A stretch of DNA of 64,000 nucleotides from Thereva unica (Eukaryota; Arthropoda; Insecta; Diptera; Therevidae): contig OX465281.1 of the NCBI GenBank assembly GCA_949987705.1, forward strand, positions 258,636,542-258,700,541, in the 5' to 3' direction. Every line of letters begins with the position of its first letter. Positions within the stretch are counted from its first letter, which is position 1. Positions 1-11,402 of this stretch are shown in pieces. The notes below the pieces were generated by a model. The model was not told the origin of the DNA, did no database searches, and saw only the letters and a program-made list of their open reading frames with translations. Made by a program: the position numbers and the translations under genes.

Positions 1-85
1 GGAACTATCCTGGGTATCTCCCGATGGAGCCAAATAGACCATGTGTTGATAGACCGCCCCCACCTTTCAGGTCTGATGACTACAA

Positions 86-481
86 TTTTTTTTTTTTTGT
101 GATAAGATGAAGCTTAAGAGTCACCCTTTGTACTACTAGTCCGTCATGTCGTTCAAATCATGGTGCAATGTATAGTAGTAAGCTTGATCTGAAGGAAAGA
201 TGAAATAGGATAGGTTAGGGGTCTGGAGGGTGCATGAGTAGATGTCGATGAACCTTGCGTTTGAACTCTGAGATGTTATATGAGTTCGGAAATACCGACT
301 GCGGGAGACAGTTCCACAATCGAGTTGTTCTATTTATAAACGAACTGCTAAACCGTAATGTGCGTGAAGGGGAGGGCTGCAGGGTGAAGGGGTGAGCCGA
401 GTTGGCTAGTCTGGCGAGTGTAGCTATCGCGACATAGATGTGAAAAAAATAAAGCGCGTTAGGCCCTGCTGGGCAGGACAT
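86..481 (-). mobile_element. 3' end of a LINE (non-LTR retrotransposon) with poly(A) tail
   Basis: On the minus strand, codons from 481 to 215 encode the C-terminal tail seen in jockey/CR1-like reverse transcriptases: an FFxR-like run (SSSFINRTTRLWNCLP) followed by an S-x-FK motif (EFKRKVHRHL). The frame stops at 215. A 3' untranslated tail follows and ends in 13 A residues (T run at 86-98 on the plus strand). Related 3' sequences recur near 8057, 26360 and 62380, so this is a multicopy family. It is a 5'-truncated dead copy; the exact clade is uncertain. Confidence 0.7.
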
Positions 482-539
482 CTATATATCTCGTATGGGT
501 GAAGATGAGCCTGCTCGGAAACTTCTGTTCGGTCAGGGT

Positions 540-675
540 GACGTGGACCAGACGCTCAGAGCTTAGCGATGGAAAAGTGGATGACAGCAGAATCGCGACC
601 CGTGGAGAGAACAGTTGCTAAAAATCAGAACCGGATCCCATTTGTAGAGCCGTTAAAGAAGAAGTATGACAGGGA
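540..675 (+). mobile_element. LINE 3'-terminal fragment, second family
   Basis: This stretch matches the segment at 28870-29010 over many short blocks, including CGCTCAGAGCT, GGAGAGAACAGTTGC and GTAGAGCCGTTAAAGAAG. In the 28.9-kb copy this is the very end of a LINE reading frame followed by an AAG/GAA tail. Here the frame is broken and the tail is short. It is therefore a decayed 3' end of the same LINE family. Confidence 0.5.
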
Positions 676-699
676 TCTGGTAAAGCAATTTATGAGATA

Positions 700-2580
700 T
701 TAAATTAAAGTAAAATGTATGTGTCAAATTTATAAGTATTTTATTATTCTTCTTAAAAATATTATCTTGTACAATCATGACGCTATTCATAATTTGACAA
801 ATTCAATCGTTATTTTTTCAATCACAATACTGATAGCAATTTTGTTCTTCTCTAAAAAAAACAATAAAAAAATCTACAACAAATTTTATTAAAAGCTCAT
901 TACATAGAAAAATACTTCTCAATACTAAATATAAATGAAATTTTATTAAATTGCTGAAAAAAAAACAACAAATTTAATTCTTCTTAAACAGTGCATGCCC
1001 AAAATATAATAAAAACGAGATCAGAATTTATTATTTTTACTTTTTATCAATTATATATTCAAGTTATCATCACTATAGTTCATTATTTCGCAATTAAATA
1101 AACATATTTGTATAAATTAAGTAAAGTAAATAATATTCAATATCAAATGATAATTCTCGATTCTTCTTTAATAATTTCCATTTATTTTTCATTTTCATTA
1201 AAACATTTCAGATTGATTTATTGACAGGACATTTCTCTTTTATTTTGTTAGTTTTATTTTTTGTACACGTTTTTAATCACAGCTTTTTTTGTTAAAGCGA
1301 AAAATGCCAATTTTAAAGTTAAATAACGAATTTCTATTGTTGTAACTTAAGAGTAATATCTAGTGATATGAAGGATAATGGATGATACCTAATAACAAAC
1401 TCAATTTTCTCAATATAACTTCATAAATAACAGAAAACTTCAATATCAACTGCAAAAACATCGGAATAAAAAAGCCGTTTCATACTTTAACACTATATTC
1501 TTATCAAAATTCTAGTTCATAGTTTTTTATCGTATCTCTTTATCGTTTAAAAAAGTAGCAAGCAACAACCGATGCAAAAGCGTTTCAGTACACAATTTTA
1601 GGATATGTTTTTCTCCAGAAGCGTTCACAAAAATTCCTTTAGCTAAAATTACTTACAATTTGTATTTCTTAAATATTTTCGCTTATCTTAATCTTAATTT
1701 TTGATATCTACTTTGCTTAGTTTGAACTTAATTCTTGAGCAATTATGACATGGAATTCATAGGTACAGAGGTTAGTTTTTGTTGATATATTTTTTTTAAA
1801 TAGTTTCCACACGATTGAATAGTCCAGGGAAATTAGATATTGTGCTTCGGAAACGTTCCGGGAGCGCTGGATTTTGGTATGAATCTTGATATTGATGTTC
1901 TAAGCAAGATGTCAGAGGTCCCCATGGATTTAAGTACTTACGCGGGGTTGAAGGCCACCAAAGGCGAGTTTTCGTAAAAAAAAATATATCACAATAGTGG
2001 CCACTATTACAGAAAAATTATGCTTAATCAAATTTGTAGCTCCAAACTCAAACTCCAGCAAAAGAAGTATCTATTGATATTCACAGCTGTTAAACTTTTA
2101 TAAGAGCTACGCTACTGAAAAGATGTTTTTTCATCCAACTTCTAGTGCTGCTTGGCAACATTTATATCGGGTCTTCTAGCAAGTTCCAATATGGCTAGAC
2201 AACGAGCTCACTACTGCAGACCGGGAATTTCCGTTCGGGGTAACATTTTGGAGCTGACTCAAACTTCGACAATTGCCAAGGTTAGTCTTGCTTAAATGTA
2301 ACGCCCGATATGGATAACGAACGTTGTACATTGCGACTAAGGAATCCAATCAGTAATGCGGGATTCGCGGAGTTTGAGCGGTAGAATCTCCTGTTATAAG
2401 AACCAGAACTTAATAAGAAATACAAACAATATTGCAAAGTATTAATACAAATAGATTTAGGCCCTCCGAACACGAGTCGACTGATTTGCAATTCTAGTTG
2501 CACACGCAGCTGTTTCGAGAACTTGCCCGTGTACAGAAGTGGGAATAGATACACGGGTCGACAGAAACGAAATCTATTTG
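700..2580. other. AT-rich intergenic DNA, no gene seen
   Basis: Extremely AT-rich from about 700 to 1800, with many stops in every frame; base composition becomes more balanced after 1800. The 90-residue minus-strand frame at 2282-2554 has no recognisable motif. A 17-bp string around 2478 (GTCGACTGATTTGCAAT) recurs near 32446 inside a hAT element, so part of 2.4-2.56 kb is probably old transposon debris. Confidence 0.5.
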
Positions 2581-2584
2581 TAGA

Positions 2585-3070
2585 GTTTACCCTAGGTTAA
2601 CTCAGAGTAAGCGCACATAGAACAGTGGATTGGGTCAAGTTTCGTTAAATCCAAGAAAACGCCACGGAATACGTCGGATCAAGCCAGGTTTTTCATTTTG
2701 TTTGTTTAACTGTAAGCGTAAATGTTAAGTTACCCTGCGCCTACGACAAGGGAATGCCCACGTGCATTACTGTGTTTCTGTGAGCCGAGGTAGAGCTTTC
2801 GTTGAGTAAACAGAAAGCTTTTACTTTTTTTTAAGTTAACTCGATGCTGTTTCCATGACGTCTGGGGTTAAAGCGACATATAAATAATTTTACATTTGCC
2901 GTTCGTAAAAGATACTCAAACACACACCTATGCCAAACTCGGCTTAACCAGACTGGTTTCGTTGAGTTTACTTGAATTTAATGAAACTTTATTCAACCCC
3001 CGTTTTCATGGGCGCCTACTCTGAGAAAACCAATGGAAACACAGTACATATGAGCGCACGGGGTTTACCT
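2585..3070. repeat. Imperfect inverted-repeat element
   Basis: The arm at about 2590-2665 (CTCAGAGTAAGCGCACAT, then GTTTCGTTAAATCCAAG) is matched in reverse complement at about 2960-3025 (CTCAGAGTAGGCGCCCAT, then GTTTCATTAAATTCAAG). GTTTACC near 2586 and its complement context near 3062 suggest the ends. There is no coding frame between the arms. I could not define a target-site duplication, so this is an old non-autonomous foldback or MITE at best. Confidence 0.4.
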
Positions 3071-3074
3071 TGCA

Positions 3075-4445
3075 GCTAATTGTATTGTACGTCAAGGAAC
3101 TACTGAGTCAGTCAAACAAAGTATTTAGGCCAATTCTAAACTACTTAGAACAAAACCTATGATATTTTTGCAGTCCCGTAAATCACACGAATCCGCGGGA
3201 TTGTTGATTTCGATCCCGCAAGCTTGCGGAATTGAGAATTTGATGCGAGATTGCATACCCTAATTGCAACTCTATCGATGATTTTGGCTAAGGTTGGATG
3301 CAAGTTTTAACGAAACCGAAATAACCAGAATAGGTCAGAACATAAGGGTTACAATTCGCCGTGCGTTTTGTATATCTCTGCCTTCCAGCAAAGATGGAAG
3401 GCAGTGGATTTTTACACAATACATGTTACTACGGATTTTTGCCAACTGGGGTGTCAATTCTAGCACTAAGTGCCTCCTGCAGAGTTTCGCAATGTGCTGT
3501 TCCAATTATTGTTTTCGAAACTTGTCAAGCTTGGATTGCACATGGATTGCTTACACAAAAAATTCCAAGCTGCATTGGCTGCACAGAGGGAAAACGTATG
3601 AAAACTGCACACGGGCCTCACGAAGAGAGATCAACTGGGCACAAAGTCAGAACGCATGCGCAAAAATCATCATAGTTTGAACGAACGGTGGATAGATTCT
3701 GACGTGCCCGTGAATGATTTGAAGAAGCGATCGCATCCAAAGTAAACATTCTCGTGGCATTTTTGTATTTTGATTGTTCTGACGAATTCGTCAGTTAGTT
3801 TTCGTCAGAACTCGCTTCCAGTGTAACTTTAGTCTTAGGTACATCGTGTTTCCTGGCTGAACAGGAGATAACAGAAAAACAAGATGGTTAGGAAAAACTA
3901 CAAATATGTAGAAATAGAATCTGAATCTTATGGAAATCAATAACGACGCCACGTGAAAAAACGGCGCGGAAAAGAGTACACACTACGTTTTATAATTTTG
4001 TTTTGTATAATTTTTGTTGTCTTTAAGATGAATGTACTATAATAAGATCCTATCTTTGTACATACCTATGAAAATAAATAATAATAATAATAATACGTTT
4101 CATGAGAGACATAAAGGCCACAACTCTGTGAATCAAAGATCAAAAGTTTTTTGTAGAAATGTAAGCTAGTAATTTTTGTAGGTATGTAAGCTAGTAATAT
4201 GGTTATGTATAATTTTTTCTGTAAAAGTGACCATTACTGATAGATATTTGGTGACCATCCATGGGGTCTTTTGTTATTTCGTTTAGTGCAACATCAAGGG
4301 TCATACCAAAATCCAGTTTTCTTGCAATTTTTTCTGTAGTTGGCCCTCTCCTTTGTCTAATTTCCCTGGATTCGAAGCTAGTATTGCAGCTTTAAGTACT
4401 TAAATATAAACTAGTATAAAAAGCGAAGGCAGAAACGACTAGGTC
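3075..4445. other. Intergenic DNA downstream of the docking-protein gene, with an (AAT)n tract
   Basis: No gene is supported. Two overlapping plus-strand frames at 3294-3680 and 3361-3675 read through the same bases and show no domain. A run of ATA/AAT units at 4073-4096 follows sequence resembling a LINE 3' end (TTGTACATACCTATGAAAATAAATAA split by spaces of similarity), so 3880-4096 may be a retrotransposon tail. 4100-4445 would contain the 3' UTR of the minus-strand gene ending at 4446. Confidence 0.4.
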
Positions 4446-7400
4446 TCACAATCCATCTGATTGGTGTCTTTGTAAAACGCTGCTAATTTTTATTTTTAAT
4501 GGTGAAAAATCAATTTTCTTAAATCTTGGCAAAGACGCGAACTTTTTAACAGTACCAAAATCAGTGCTTATTTTCTTTGAGGATTTCTCTATGTACTTAT
4601 TCGGTGATATTCTAGCTAAAGTAGCATATTTCTGATATATTCGAGGACTAGAATTTTCACTTCTTGAGTTCTGCTCATTCTGTAAACATTCGATTGATAT
4701 TGAAACCATTGAATTTTGCTTCAGTTCATTCTCAGGTATATTTTCATAATTTTTAGTAACCGAATAAATATTCTCGGATATTTTACAAGCTGTCAATGGT
4801 TTTAATTTTGCCACGCGCTGTTCACTACTGCAGTTTTCTTGTCCGCATTTCCTGCTTCTTTGATCTAAAATTTTTTGCGGTGATGATATATAATGATTTT
4901 CACGATGACTAACCTTAACACTAGTTAAATGACGTACATTGTTTTTGTGATCAGCAGCGTTGGATATAATTCGCTTTCGCACTTTCTGTGTATCACAACT
5001 ATTTGGATAGTAGGACGGAACTTTTTCATCGAAATTTATACTCTTTCTTGGAGTTTTATATAAGTCATCTTTGAGATCTTGCGTATTATCCAAATCATAG
5101 CAGGACTTCCTAGTAAAATTGACGTTCTGATATATATTCGATGTGTTATTGGTGGTATTAAAGTTACAATTTTTATATATATTACATAAAGCGTTCATAT
5201 TTTCATAAACAACTTTCTCGGTGGATTGATTTTGTATGCTGCAATCATCGTTTTCCTTATCACTATCATTCGAGGGCTTACTATTGCGTTCTCTTCTTAT
5301 TGGAGCCATAGCACAATAGCCAGACAAATCATCTATTATGACACTGGGTGGGGTTTGTACAGTATTCAAGTTTGCACCAACTAAATTTATTGTCGATGAG
5401 TTACAAGATATGTTGAAATTTGGTTGAATTTGTTCGGAAATATTTAAGGCAGAATCATTTCCATCACATTTAATTTCCTCCACGTTTTTACTGTTATCAT
5501 CTGCTTTAAAAACGCTATCGATTGAAGCACTGCAATCACTCGAATCAATTAGCTGTAGATCTGACGAAACCGAACTGAAATCTGCTAACACTTCAAATTC
5601 ATCCAATTGATTGAATTTAGTCAAATCTGGACTGGAGAAACTATTTCGCTTATTGCCTGGCTTATCGAACCCAAAAATTTTCTGAACTGATTTCTTTGGG
5701 CGTGGCGTTACAATCGATCCATTTTCATAAATCGGTTTCTCAGGTGTTGTTGTTAATTCTTCAGCTGTACTAACTTTTCCTTCACTAACGCTTTCTGATC
5801 GCTTACCACGGCTGAAAACATTTTCTAGAACAGTTAGATATTTTTTCTTTTTAGCCATTTCGGCTTCAGGATTTGTGTGGCAACGAGGAATAGTTTGAAT
5901 TTCATCAATTTCGAAAGTGTTAACCCTTTTTCTTGGTGGTAGAGGTGGTGGTGGAGGCGGAGTTGTGACATCTTCACTAAATTTAGATTGCAACAATTGA
6001 AGAACAATCAAAGTATGAATATAGGATAAAATACTTACGTAATCGGCTTAAAATTAGCAGGAAGTTTCATTTCTTCGTAAATGCCAGATGCAACGGATGT
6101 TCGGGAGCAACGTCTTGAATTTCGATCTCCGTCAGGAATTTCCTCATATATTCCAGAAAATCCAGAAACTCTTCTTGACCAGTTACTGCTGCAATTTATA
6201 TAATAATTTGTATACTCTAATGTAAAATTTGAACGAAGCTAACGCGCTAATTGTTCCTCCGATAGTACTGGAGGGAACCCTACACCTAACCAACCCAAAC
6301 ATTTTATCTAGGACTTAATCTATCATCAATAAAGATTTGGAGATAGGTAACGAATAAAAATGTCCTTGTTCGAATATAAAATAAATAAAACAAACCTTTC
6401 ACCGAAATCCGGAATTTTGGGCAAAGGACCCAAGATATCTTGCAATTTCTTCCCATCTCGCGTGGTAACATTCTGATAGGCCAAAAAATTATTGTCTCTT
6501 GTCAAGCAATCCACACTGCATCGGCTGGTTCTTCGGGTTTCTAGGATTTCTACCCACACAGAGAAAATATATTTAGCTAGTAAATAATTATTCAAACAAA
6601 ATATTACCTTGACGATGCAATTCTAAATTTTTAATAGATTTCTTCATCCATTTCATATGTCGATCACAGCTGGCTTGAGAATCCAAAGCAAAGAATATTG
6701 TACACCGTTTGCGATTCTGCTTCCAAAATAAACCATAGGAGTGGGCCTTTGTACGTGATGATGCGAGGCGAATTGTAATGCCAGGTATGTTAATTCGTAC
6801 ACAGAGATTTGCCGTTTCATCTTCAACATTGCGAATAAATGTGATGCGCAGGTAGCACGGGAAGCATTTAATCGCTTCCACCTTAACTAAACATTTTACC
6901 CATGTCTAGATGTAAGGAAAAAATTCAATGAATTTAATAAGTTTATGAAAAAGCCTGAAATTTATTTATTTATTAAATTTCAGATGAGTTTAATTTGCAA
7001 TAGCAATTTTTTGTGCATATTGGACCCAACGAGAGAAGATGGAATATGTCGAAGGAGATAGAACTGAAATTCTTCACGACACAGAACTCTTAGGGTGAGT
7101 TGCACCAAATCATTGATTAAAGTTATTGTTAAAGTTAACTTTAACAATAACAAAGTTGTTAAAGTTCCAGTTTGTAAAAATGAGTTGCACCACCCAATCG
7201 TTTGTTAAAGTTTCGTTAACTGCTACTTTGATTTAAATTTATATTTTTGTGTATTTATAAGTTTCACAGTTTGTGAGTTTATTGGAAATGGCACCCCTGT
7301 TTGGGTCTATGACAACTGTCATTAGTTAACAATAACAATAACATTAACCGGGCAAATTTGCCTGGTTAAAGTTAACGTTAAAATGTTACGTCATGTTAAC

Positions 7401-10400
7401 AATTGTTAAACGGTGCAACTCCCGTTTTGTCTAACCGGAGATTTGACAACCGATTTAGCTTTTGTTACGGTTAAAGTTAGTTGGTGCAACTCACCCTTAA
7501 CCTTTATAAAAATAAACAGACTAAGACTAGCCGTCAAGTTTCTCCACTAAAGACCCCCATTCACTTACAAGGTGTCGGCCGGTAGGTAGTGGCCTTTCAG
7601 ACCAGGAGCCAGTTCACGCAATTCGACGTCGACTGAAAACGACACTAAGCGCGTTCTAAAACCTTACTATGGTTAACTGTGGTAAACTTTTGTCGTTCAA
7701 AAACTCCGTGTTTAACTACAACATAACCACTAGCATAAGTTTTTGACGTTCAAAAATCCCCATAGTTAACCATAGCAAGCTTTTTGACCGCACTTAGTGT
7801 CGTTTTCAGTCGACGTCGAATTGAGTGAACTGGCCCCAGGTCGACCGGCACGGCCCGTTAAAAGCCACAGATTACTTAATCTGACTGAGGGATAATACTT
7901 CAGGTATCCGCCTAAGCGGCCGTGGCATGCAAATTAAGTCATGCTCCCCAACAGGCCCACAGGAGCGCGAAGGCGAGTGCGGATGATTTTCGTGCCTAGC
8001 GCCTTGCTCTCCGTTCAAAGTGGATACGGCGTGAATTTTTGCCGTAAATTCACGACTTTTTTTATGTGATAGACTAGAGCCTTAGGGAAAGCCCCTTTGT
8101 ACTGTTCGACAATCTATTTAAATGAGAGTGAATAGAAGTTCTGATCTTCAGGCACGAACTAACGATAAATTCCCGAACACATAACGATTTTTGTCAGTTT
8201 TCTTGGACTGCAGGCTCCATGTAGTTGGCGGGCGGTGAGTGTGTGCTGAGACTGGGTCTCAAGGCGAAACAGGCCATGGCATGCCGGCGACCTGTGAGTA
8301 AATGGGGGCCTTGAGATATTGCTAAATCCTACGCAAAAAATTTTACGCGGTCGTGCGAACTCCAGAAATTAGCATAGTAGCCTCGAGTAGTGCGACTCGG
8401 CGAATGCTACAGCGTACGAGCGAAATAACACTGGCCCGCGAAATGGTCCTTAGAACTACAGGAAGACACACCCCGAATTTTAGCGTAATGAAATTCTTGT
8501 TGAGTGAGGGCTTAGGTTTTTATAGTTTTGTGTCTACGAAAAGCGGAAAAGCGAGTGGAATAGTGGAGGGGCAAGAAGGAGTTATTTCAAATAAAACCTT
8601 GCACACGACCCAGGACTTGCTGTGGTTACGCCCGTAAATCCGTACTTTTAGTGTAAATACTAGATTTTCTTAAATTTGAAAAATCTCACGTGATAAAAGG
8701 GAGCAGGTTGAGCCAAATCTCACGACATCTCACCAAGTGTGGAAAGGGGGGGTCAAAAAACGCAAAAATCGCCTCACGTAATTTATGGACAACCCCATAT
8801 ATGTAAATTGGAAGCGCCACCTTTGGCATCGCTTGATTAATTTCCCGGTAGGTAATTTTACACAAGCCCTTTACCACAAACGGGATGGAATAAATAAAAC
8901 TGTATAGTCAAGCAATTTGAAAGAGCACATTTTTTATTCACAATTCTAGACGATTTACTCAGAACTTGGATTACCTTCCAAGTATTTTTTTTATTTTATA
9001 TTGACTAATTTCCATTACAATGGAATTCCAGTAATTTTGACTTCGATAATTTCGAGTTCTCCGGCTTGAGCAGAGCTAGCCTTTCGTCTTTTCTCGAAAT
9101 TTGCTCAACCTTCAACAGAAAGATAAATCCCACTGTACAGATTTATTACTCAGAAAATAGTTTGAATATTATGGATAAAAAAAAGTCCATGATATCCATG
9201 AGTAGTCCAGATTTTCCAGAAAGTGGCTACCCTGTAACAGTATGACGGGTTGGAAATCCCATTCCGATAAGATTATTACAGCCAGATTTCATGCGAGACT
9301 AAAGTAGATAACGCTAATCACTTGCTATGCGCCGTCTGAAGTGATAAGCGATGAGAGAAAGGATGACCTGTATTCTCAAATGAAAGCCATATTATGAGGG
9401 AGTATACAATATTAATGATTTCAACACAAAAGTAACATTTGATAGAAGTACAATTGTTCGTTATAGTCTCAACACATCAACAAATAATAAGGGGACAGGG
9501 GGACTGGGCAAAGAATACAACCTAGTTATCTGTGGAGCATTATTTCTCTGCACAGAAATAAACATATTTGTACCAATCGTAAATGGCCCTGGGGTTCAAT
9601 AATGGCGAAAATTGAAGTTAACAGGGTTGTGCTATTTCAAAATATTACTCTACATTACTGTACTTGACGAGATAAAAAATAAAGGCAGCAGGGAAGCAAG
9701 AGAGATCAGATGGAGAATGGTAGAATGGCTAGGAGATCTAAAAACACAGATGATATCACATTTCTTGATCATTCAAGAGAAGATGCAAAGGAAAATAGAT
9801 ATTTTAGAAATACATATGTGAAAATGGACGTATGAAAAGAAAACAATGCGCTAACACAGAGTCCTTCAGAATCCGCAAAGAGGAAAAGTTCTTAGTAGAC
9901 CGAAAAACAAAAAGAAATTGAAAATTATGACAAAATCTGGACTGAAAAGAGAATAGATCAATACAGGGTTCGATGGAGAAGATCTGTGACAGCCCCATGC
10001 CTCCTAGACGTGTAAAGAAGGATAATGATAATAAAAATTCCTGCTCTCCTTTCATTGTCTAGAACTACCGTTCTACCTACTATACTAGAATCATTTTCTC
10101 CTTTTAGATAAACATCCAGTGCTCGAAAAGAAGATCTAGATATTTTTATAATTTTATGTAAATGAATTCCATCATCGTCATTATTTGGTTGGTTCGTTAT
10201 CCAGACTTCATTTAAATGCACAGCACGGTGCATCCACAATATCAAAAAAAAAATCTGTGCACACACGTTAAAAAAGGCGCCCAAATCCTTTGTTATTATC
10301 TCATGGCCTTGATTGCAGCTTGTCACGGTGCCAATAAGTGCCGATAAGAAACAATTTTAAACGGAAACAAAATAAACAAAACAATTGATAACGTTTCATT

Positions 10401-10532
10401 AGCAGAAACAAAACAAAAAACAGTTTGGTGCATGGTACGGGAAATAATTACCTTGAAAGGTGCAGTTTCTTTTTTACGCTCATGTAATTCTAATTTAATG
10501 TCCATGAACATGGAAATTTCATTGTTTTCCAT
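4446..10532 (-). CDS. PH-like, tyrosine-motif docking/adaptor protein (five exons, 737 aa)
   Basis: Minus-strand coding exons are 10532-10452, 6905-6608, 6549-6396, 6188-6039 and 5976-4446. All introns are GT-AG, and exon lengths 81+298+154+150+1531 sum to exactly 738 codons with the stop, so the phase is consistent throughout. Residues about 12-125 (exons 1-2) look like a PH/PTB-type fold: beta-rich sequence ending in an amphipathic helix ([14 protein letters not shown]). Residues about 234-244 are [11 protein letters not shown], an SH3-ligand-like stretch. YEEI and YEEM occur near residues 190 and 213, and five Y-x-N sites lie in the last exon. In known families pY-E-E-I binds Src-type SH2 domains and pY-x-N binds Grb2/Drk. 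The tail is Asn/Ser-rich and probably disordered. The inference is a membrane-recruited scaffold in receptor tyrosine kinase signalling. I do not recognise the orthologue. Intron 1 (3.5 kb) carries MITEs and other repeats. Confidence 0.8.
7093..7496. mobile_element. MITE, PIF/Harbinger-type (TTA duplication)
   Basis: The ends are GGGTGAGTTGCACCAA and its perfect complement TTGGTGCAACTCACCC, flanked on both sides by TTA (7090-7092 and 7497-7499). A 3-bp TWA duplication with G-rich ends is typical of PIF/Harbinger elements. The 404-bp interior is dominated by GTTAAAGTTAAC-like palindromes and has no coding frame. It lies in intron 1 of the docking-protein gene. Confidence 0.85.
7606..7836. mobile_element. 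MITE with ~45-bp inverted termini, Harbinger-like (CAG duplication)
   Basis: The left end, starting GAGCCAGTTCA, and the right end, ...TGAACTGGCCC, are inverted copies that extend through AATTCGACGTCGACTGAAAA and beyond for about 45 bp with few differences. CAG flanks both sides (7603-7605, 7837-7839), fitting the CWG target preference reported for PIF/Harbinger. The 231-bp interior also folds back on itself (TATGGTTAACTGTGG against CCATAGTTAACCATAG). It is non-coding and lies in intron 1 of the docking-protein gene. Confidence 0.8.
8050..8125 (-). mobile_element. LINE 3'-tail fragment
   Basis: On the minus strand the sequence TTGTCGAACAGTACAAAGG, then GGCTTTCCCTAAGGCTCTAG, then CTATCACATAAAAAAA matches the 3' end at 26370-26436 almost base for base. 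It is a short, 5'-truncated insertion tail of that family within intron 1 of the docking-protein gene. Confidence 0.6.
8680..8800 (-). repeat. Dispersed repeat fragment with GGGGTTGTCCATAAATTACG end
   Basis: Read on the minus strand, it begins GGGGTTGTCCATAAATTACG followed by a G/C-clamped stretch containing a C run. A related short string (GGTAATTTATGGACAGCCCC) occurs on the plus strand at 29445. The start resembles a MITE terminus that I know to be widespread in insect genomes, but no partner end or duplication was found here. Confidence 0.35.
8880..10320. other. Intron 1 sequence, no second gene seen
   Basis: This is part of intron 1 of the minus-strand docking-protein gene. Frames at 9612-9821 (plus) and 9958-10326 (minus) are open but overlap one another's complement and show no convincing domain. 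I treat them as chance frames or transposon debris. Confidence 0.4.
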
Positions 10533-11131
10533 TATTTATTTTAGAAAAAGTTGCAATTCTTATTTGAGAAGTTAATTAAAAAATTATGGTATCGAAAATT
10601 AACAACAACTTTTCACATATCAAACATATCGCACTTATTTTGAGTCCTTTAAAAACTATAACGTGACGCAAACATATGTTCAGTATTTTAATCGACCATT
10701 AATCGTATTTTAACTAAAAACTTTGAAACTTAAAAATTCTCGAATCGGTGCACCACACCCGCTGCCAGAGATTTATGACATTTTCCATTAAATTTGAAAT
10801 GACTGCGCGATGGCCATGCCGAGAAGGACGCAAAGAGGTAGTAAAGTCCATGTTGTACTAGTTGAAGTGATGTTGTTGTATTTAACGGAAGCATTTTGAG
10901 TTAAATTAAAAATATTTTATTTTAATATATTTTAGCCTTTGCTTTATTTATAAATTTTTAATTTTTACTTATTTATAAATTTTTAATTTTCAAACTCACA
11001 TTCAACAACCTGTTGCAAATCTCGATTGTACTAGTCACTACCAACATAAGAATTGAAAAAAGTCTAAAGAAACATTCAAAGTACTGGGAACTGTCAAAAC
11101 AGATTTCGGTGTTGATTAGGTTACAGTTGTG
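10533..11131. promoter_or_regulatory. Divergent intergenic region shared by two genes
   Basis: The minus-strand docking-protein start codon (10532) and the plus-strand small membrane-protein start codon (11132) face away from each other across 599 bp. The segment is AT-rich with no coding frame. The position implies that promoters and 5' UTRs for both genes lie here, possibly a bidirectional promoter. I see no clear TATA box and cannot place either start site. Confidence 0.45.
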
Positions 11132-11402
11132 ATGTCGGGAATTTTATCGTTTACAGAAAATTTAGGGCTCCCCAGCTCTATTGCGTTTATATTTGGGATA
11201 CTTCCTTTGGTTTTTATATTCCTATGGACTCTTATAGTGATTGATTTCAAGGTAACACTAGAAGGAAACGTCCGTTCTAGTAATTAATATTTCAATCTTG
11301 CAGAACTTTAAAGGCAGCAAAAAGGGCTACACGGAATTCTCAGCCAAGGATCCTGTTAATTGTTTTATTAACTATGAAAAGCGAAAAAATGATACAACAT
11401 AA
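11132..11402 (+). CDS. Small single-pass membrane protein, 72 aa, two exons
   Basis: Exon 1 (11132-11251, 40 codons) joins exon 2 (11304-11402, 32 codons plus TAA) across a 52-bp intron with AAG|GTAAC and TTGCAG sites; both exons end in phase 0. The protein starts MSGILSFTENLGLPSS, then has one long hydrophobic segment (about residues 16-37) and a basic, hydrophilic C-terminal tail ending in YEKRKNDTT. This suits a small integral membrane protein with a cytosolic or matrix tail. An AATAAA at 11415-11420 lies just after the stop. I do not recognise the family. Support comes from the intron-exon fit, the polyadenylation signal and the natural composition. Confidence 0.65.

Noticed and set aside
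5977..6011. ATG-like start of the long minus-strand frame at 6011
   Set aside because: The 3' splice site at 5977 and phase agreement with four upstream exons show that the first codons of this frame are intron.
8353..8637. 94-codon plus-strand frame
   Set aside because: No motif, and it lies in repeat-bearing intron 1 of the minus-strand gene.
9958..10326. 122-codon minus-strand frame with a superoxide-dismutase-like string ([13 protein letters not shown])
   Set aside because: Only that short string resembles SOD; no metal-ligand histidines or fold context, and it lies in an intron of another gene.
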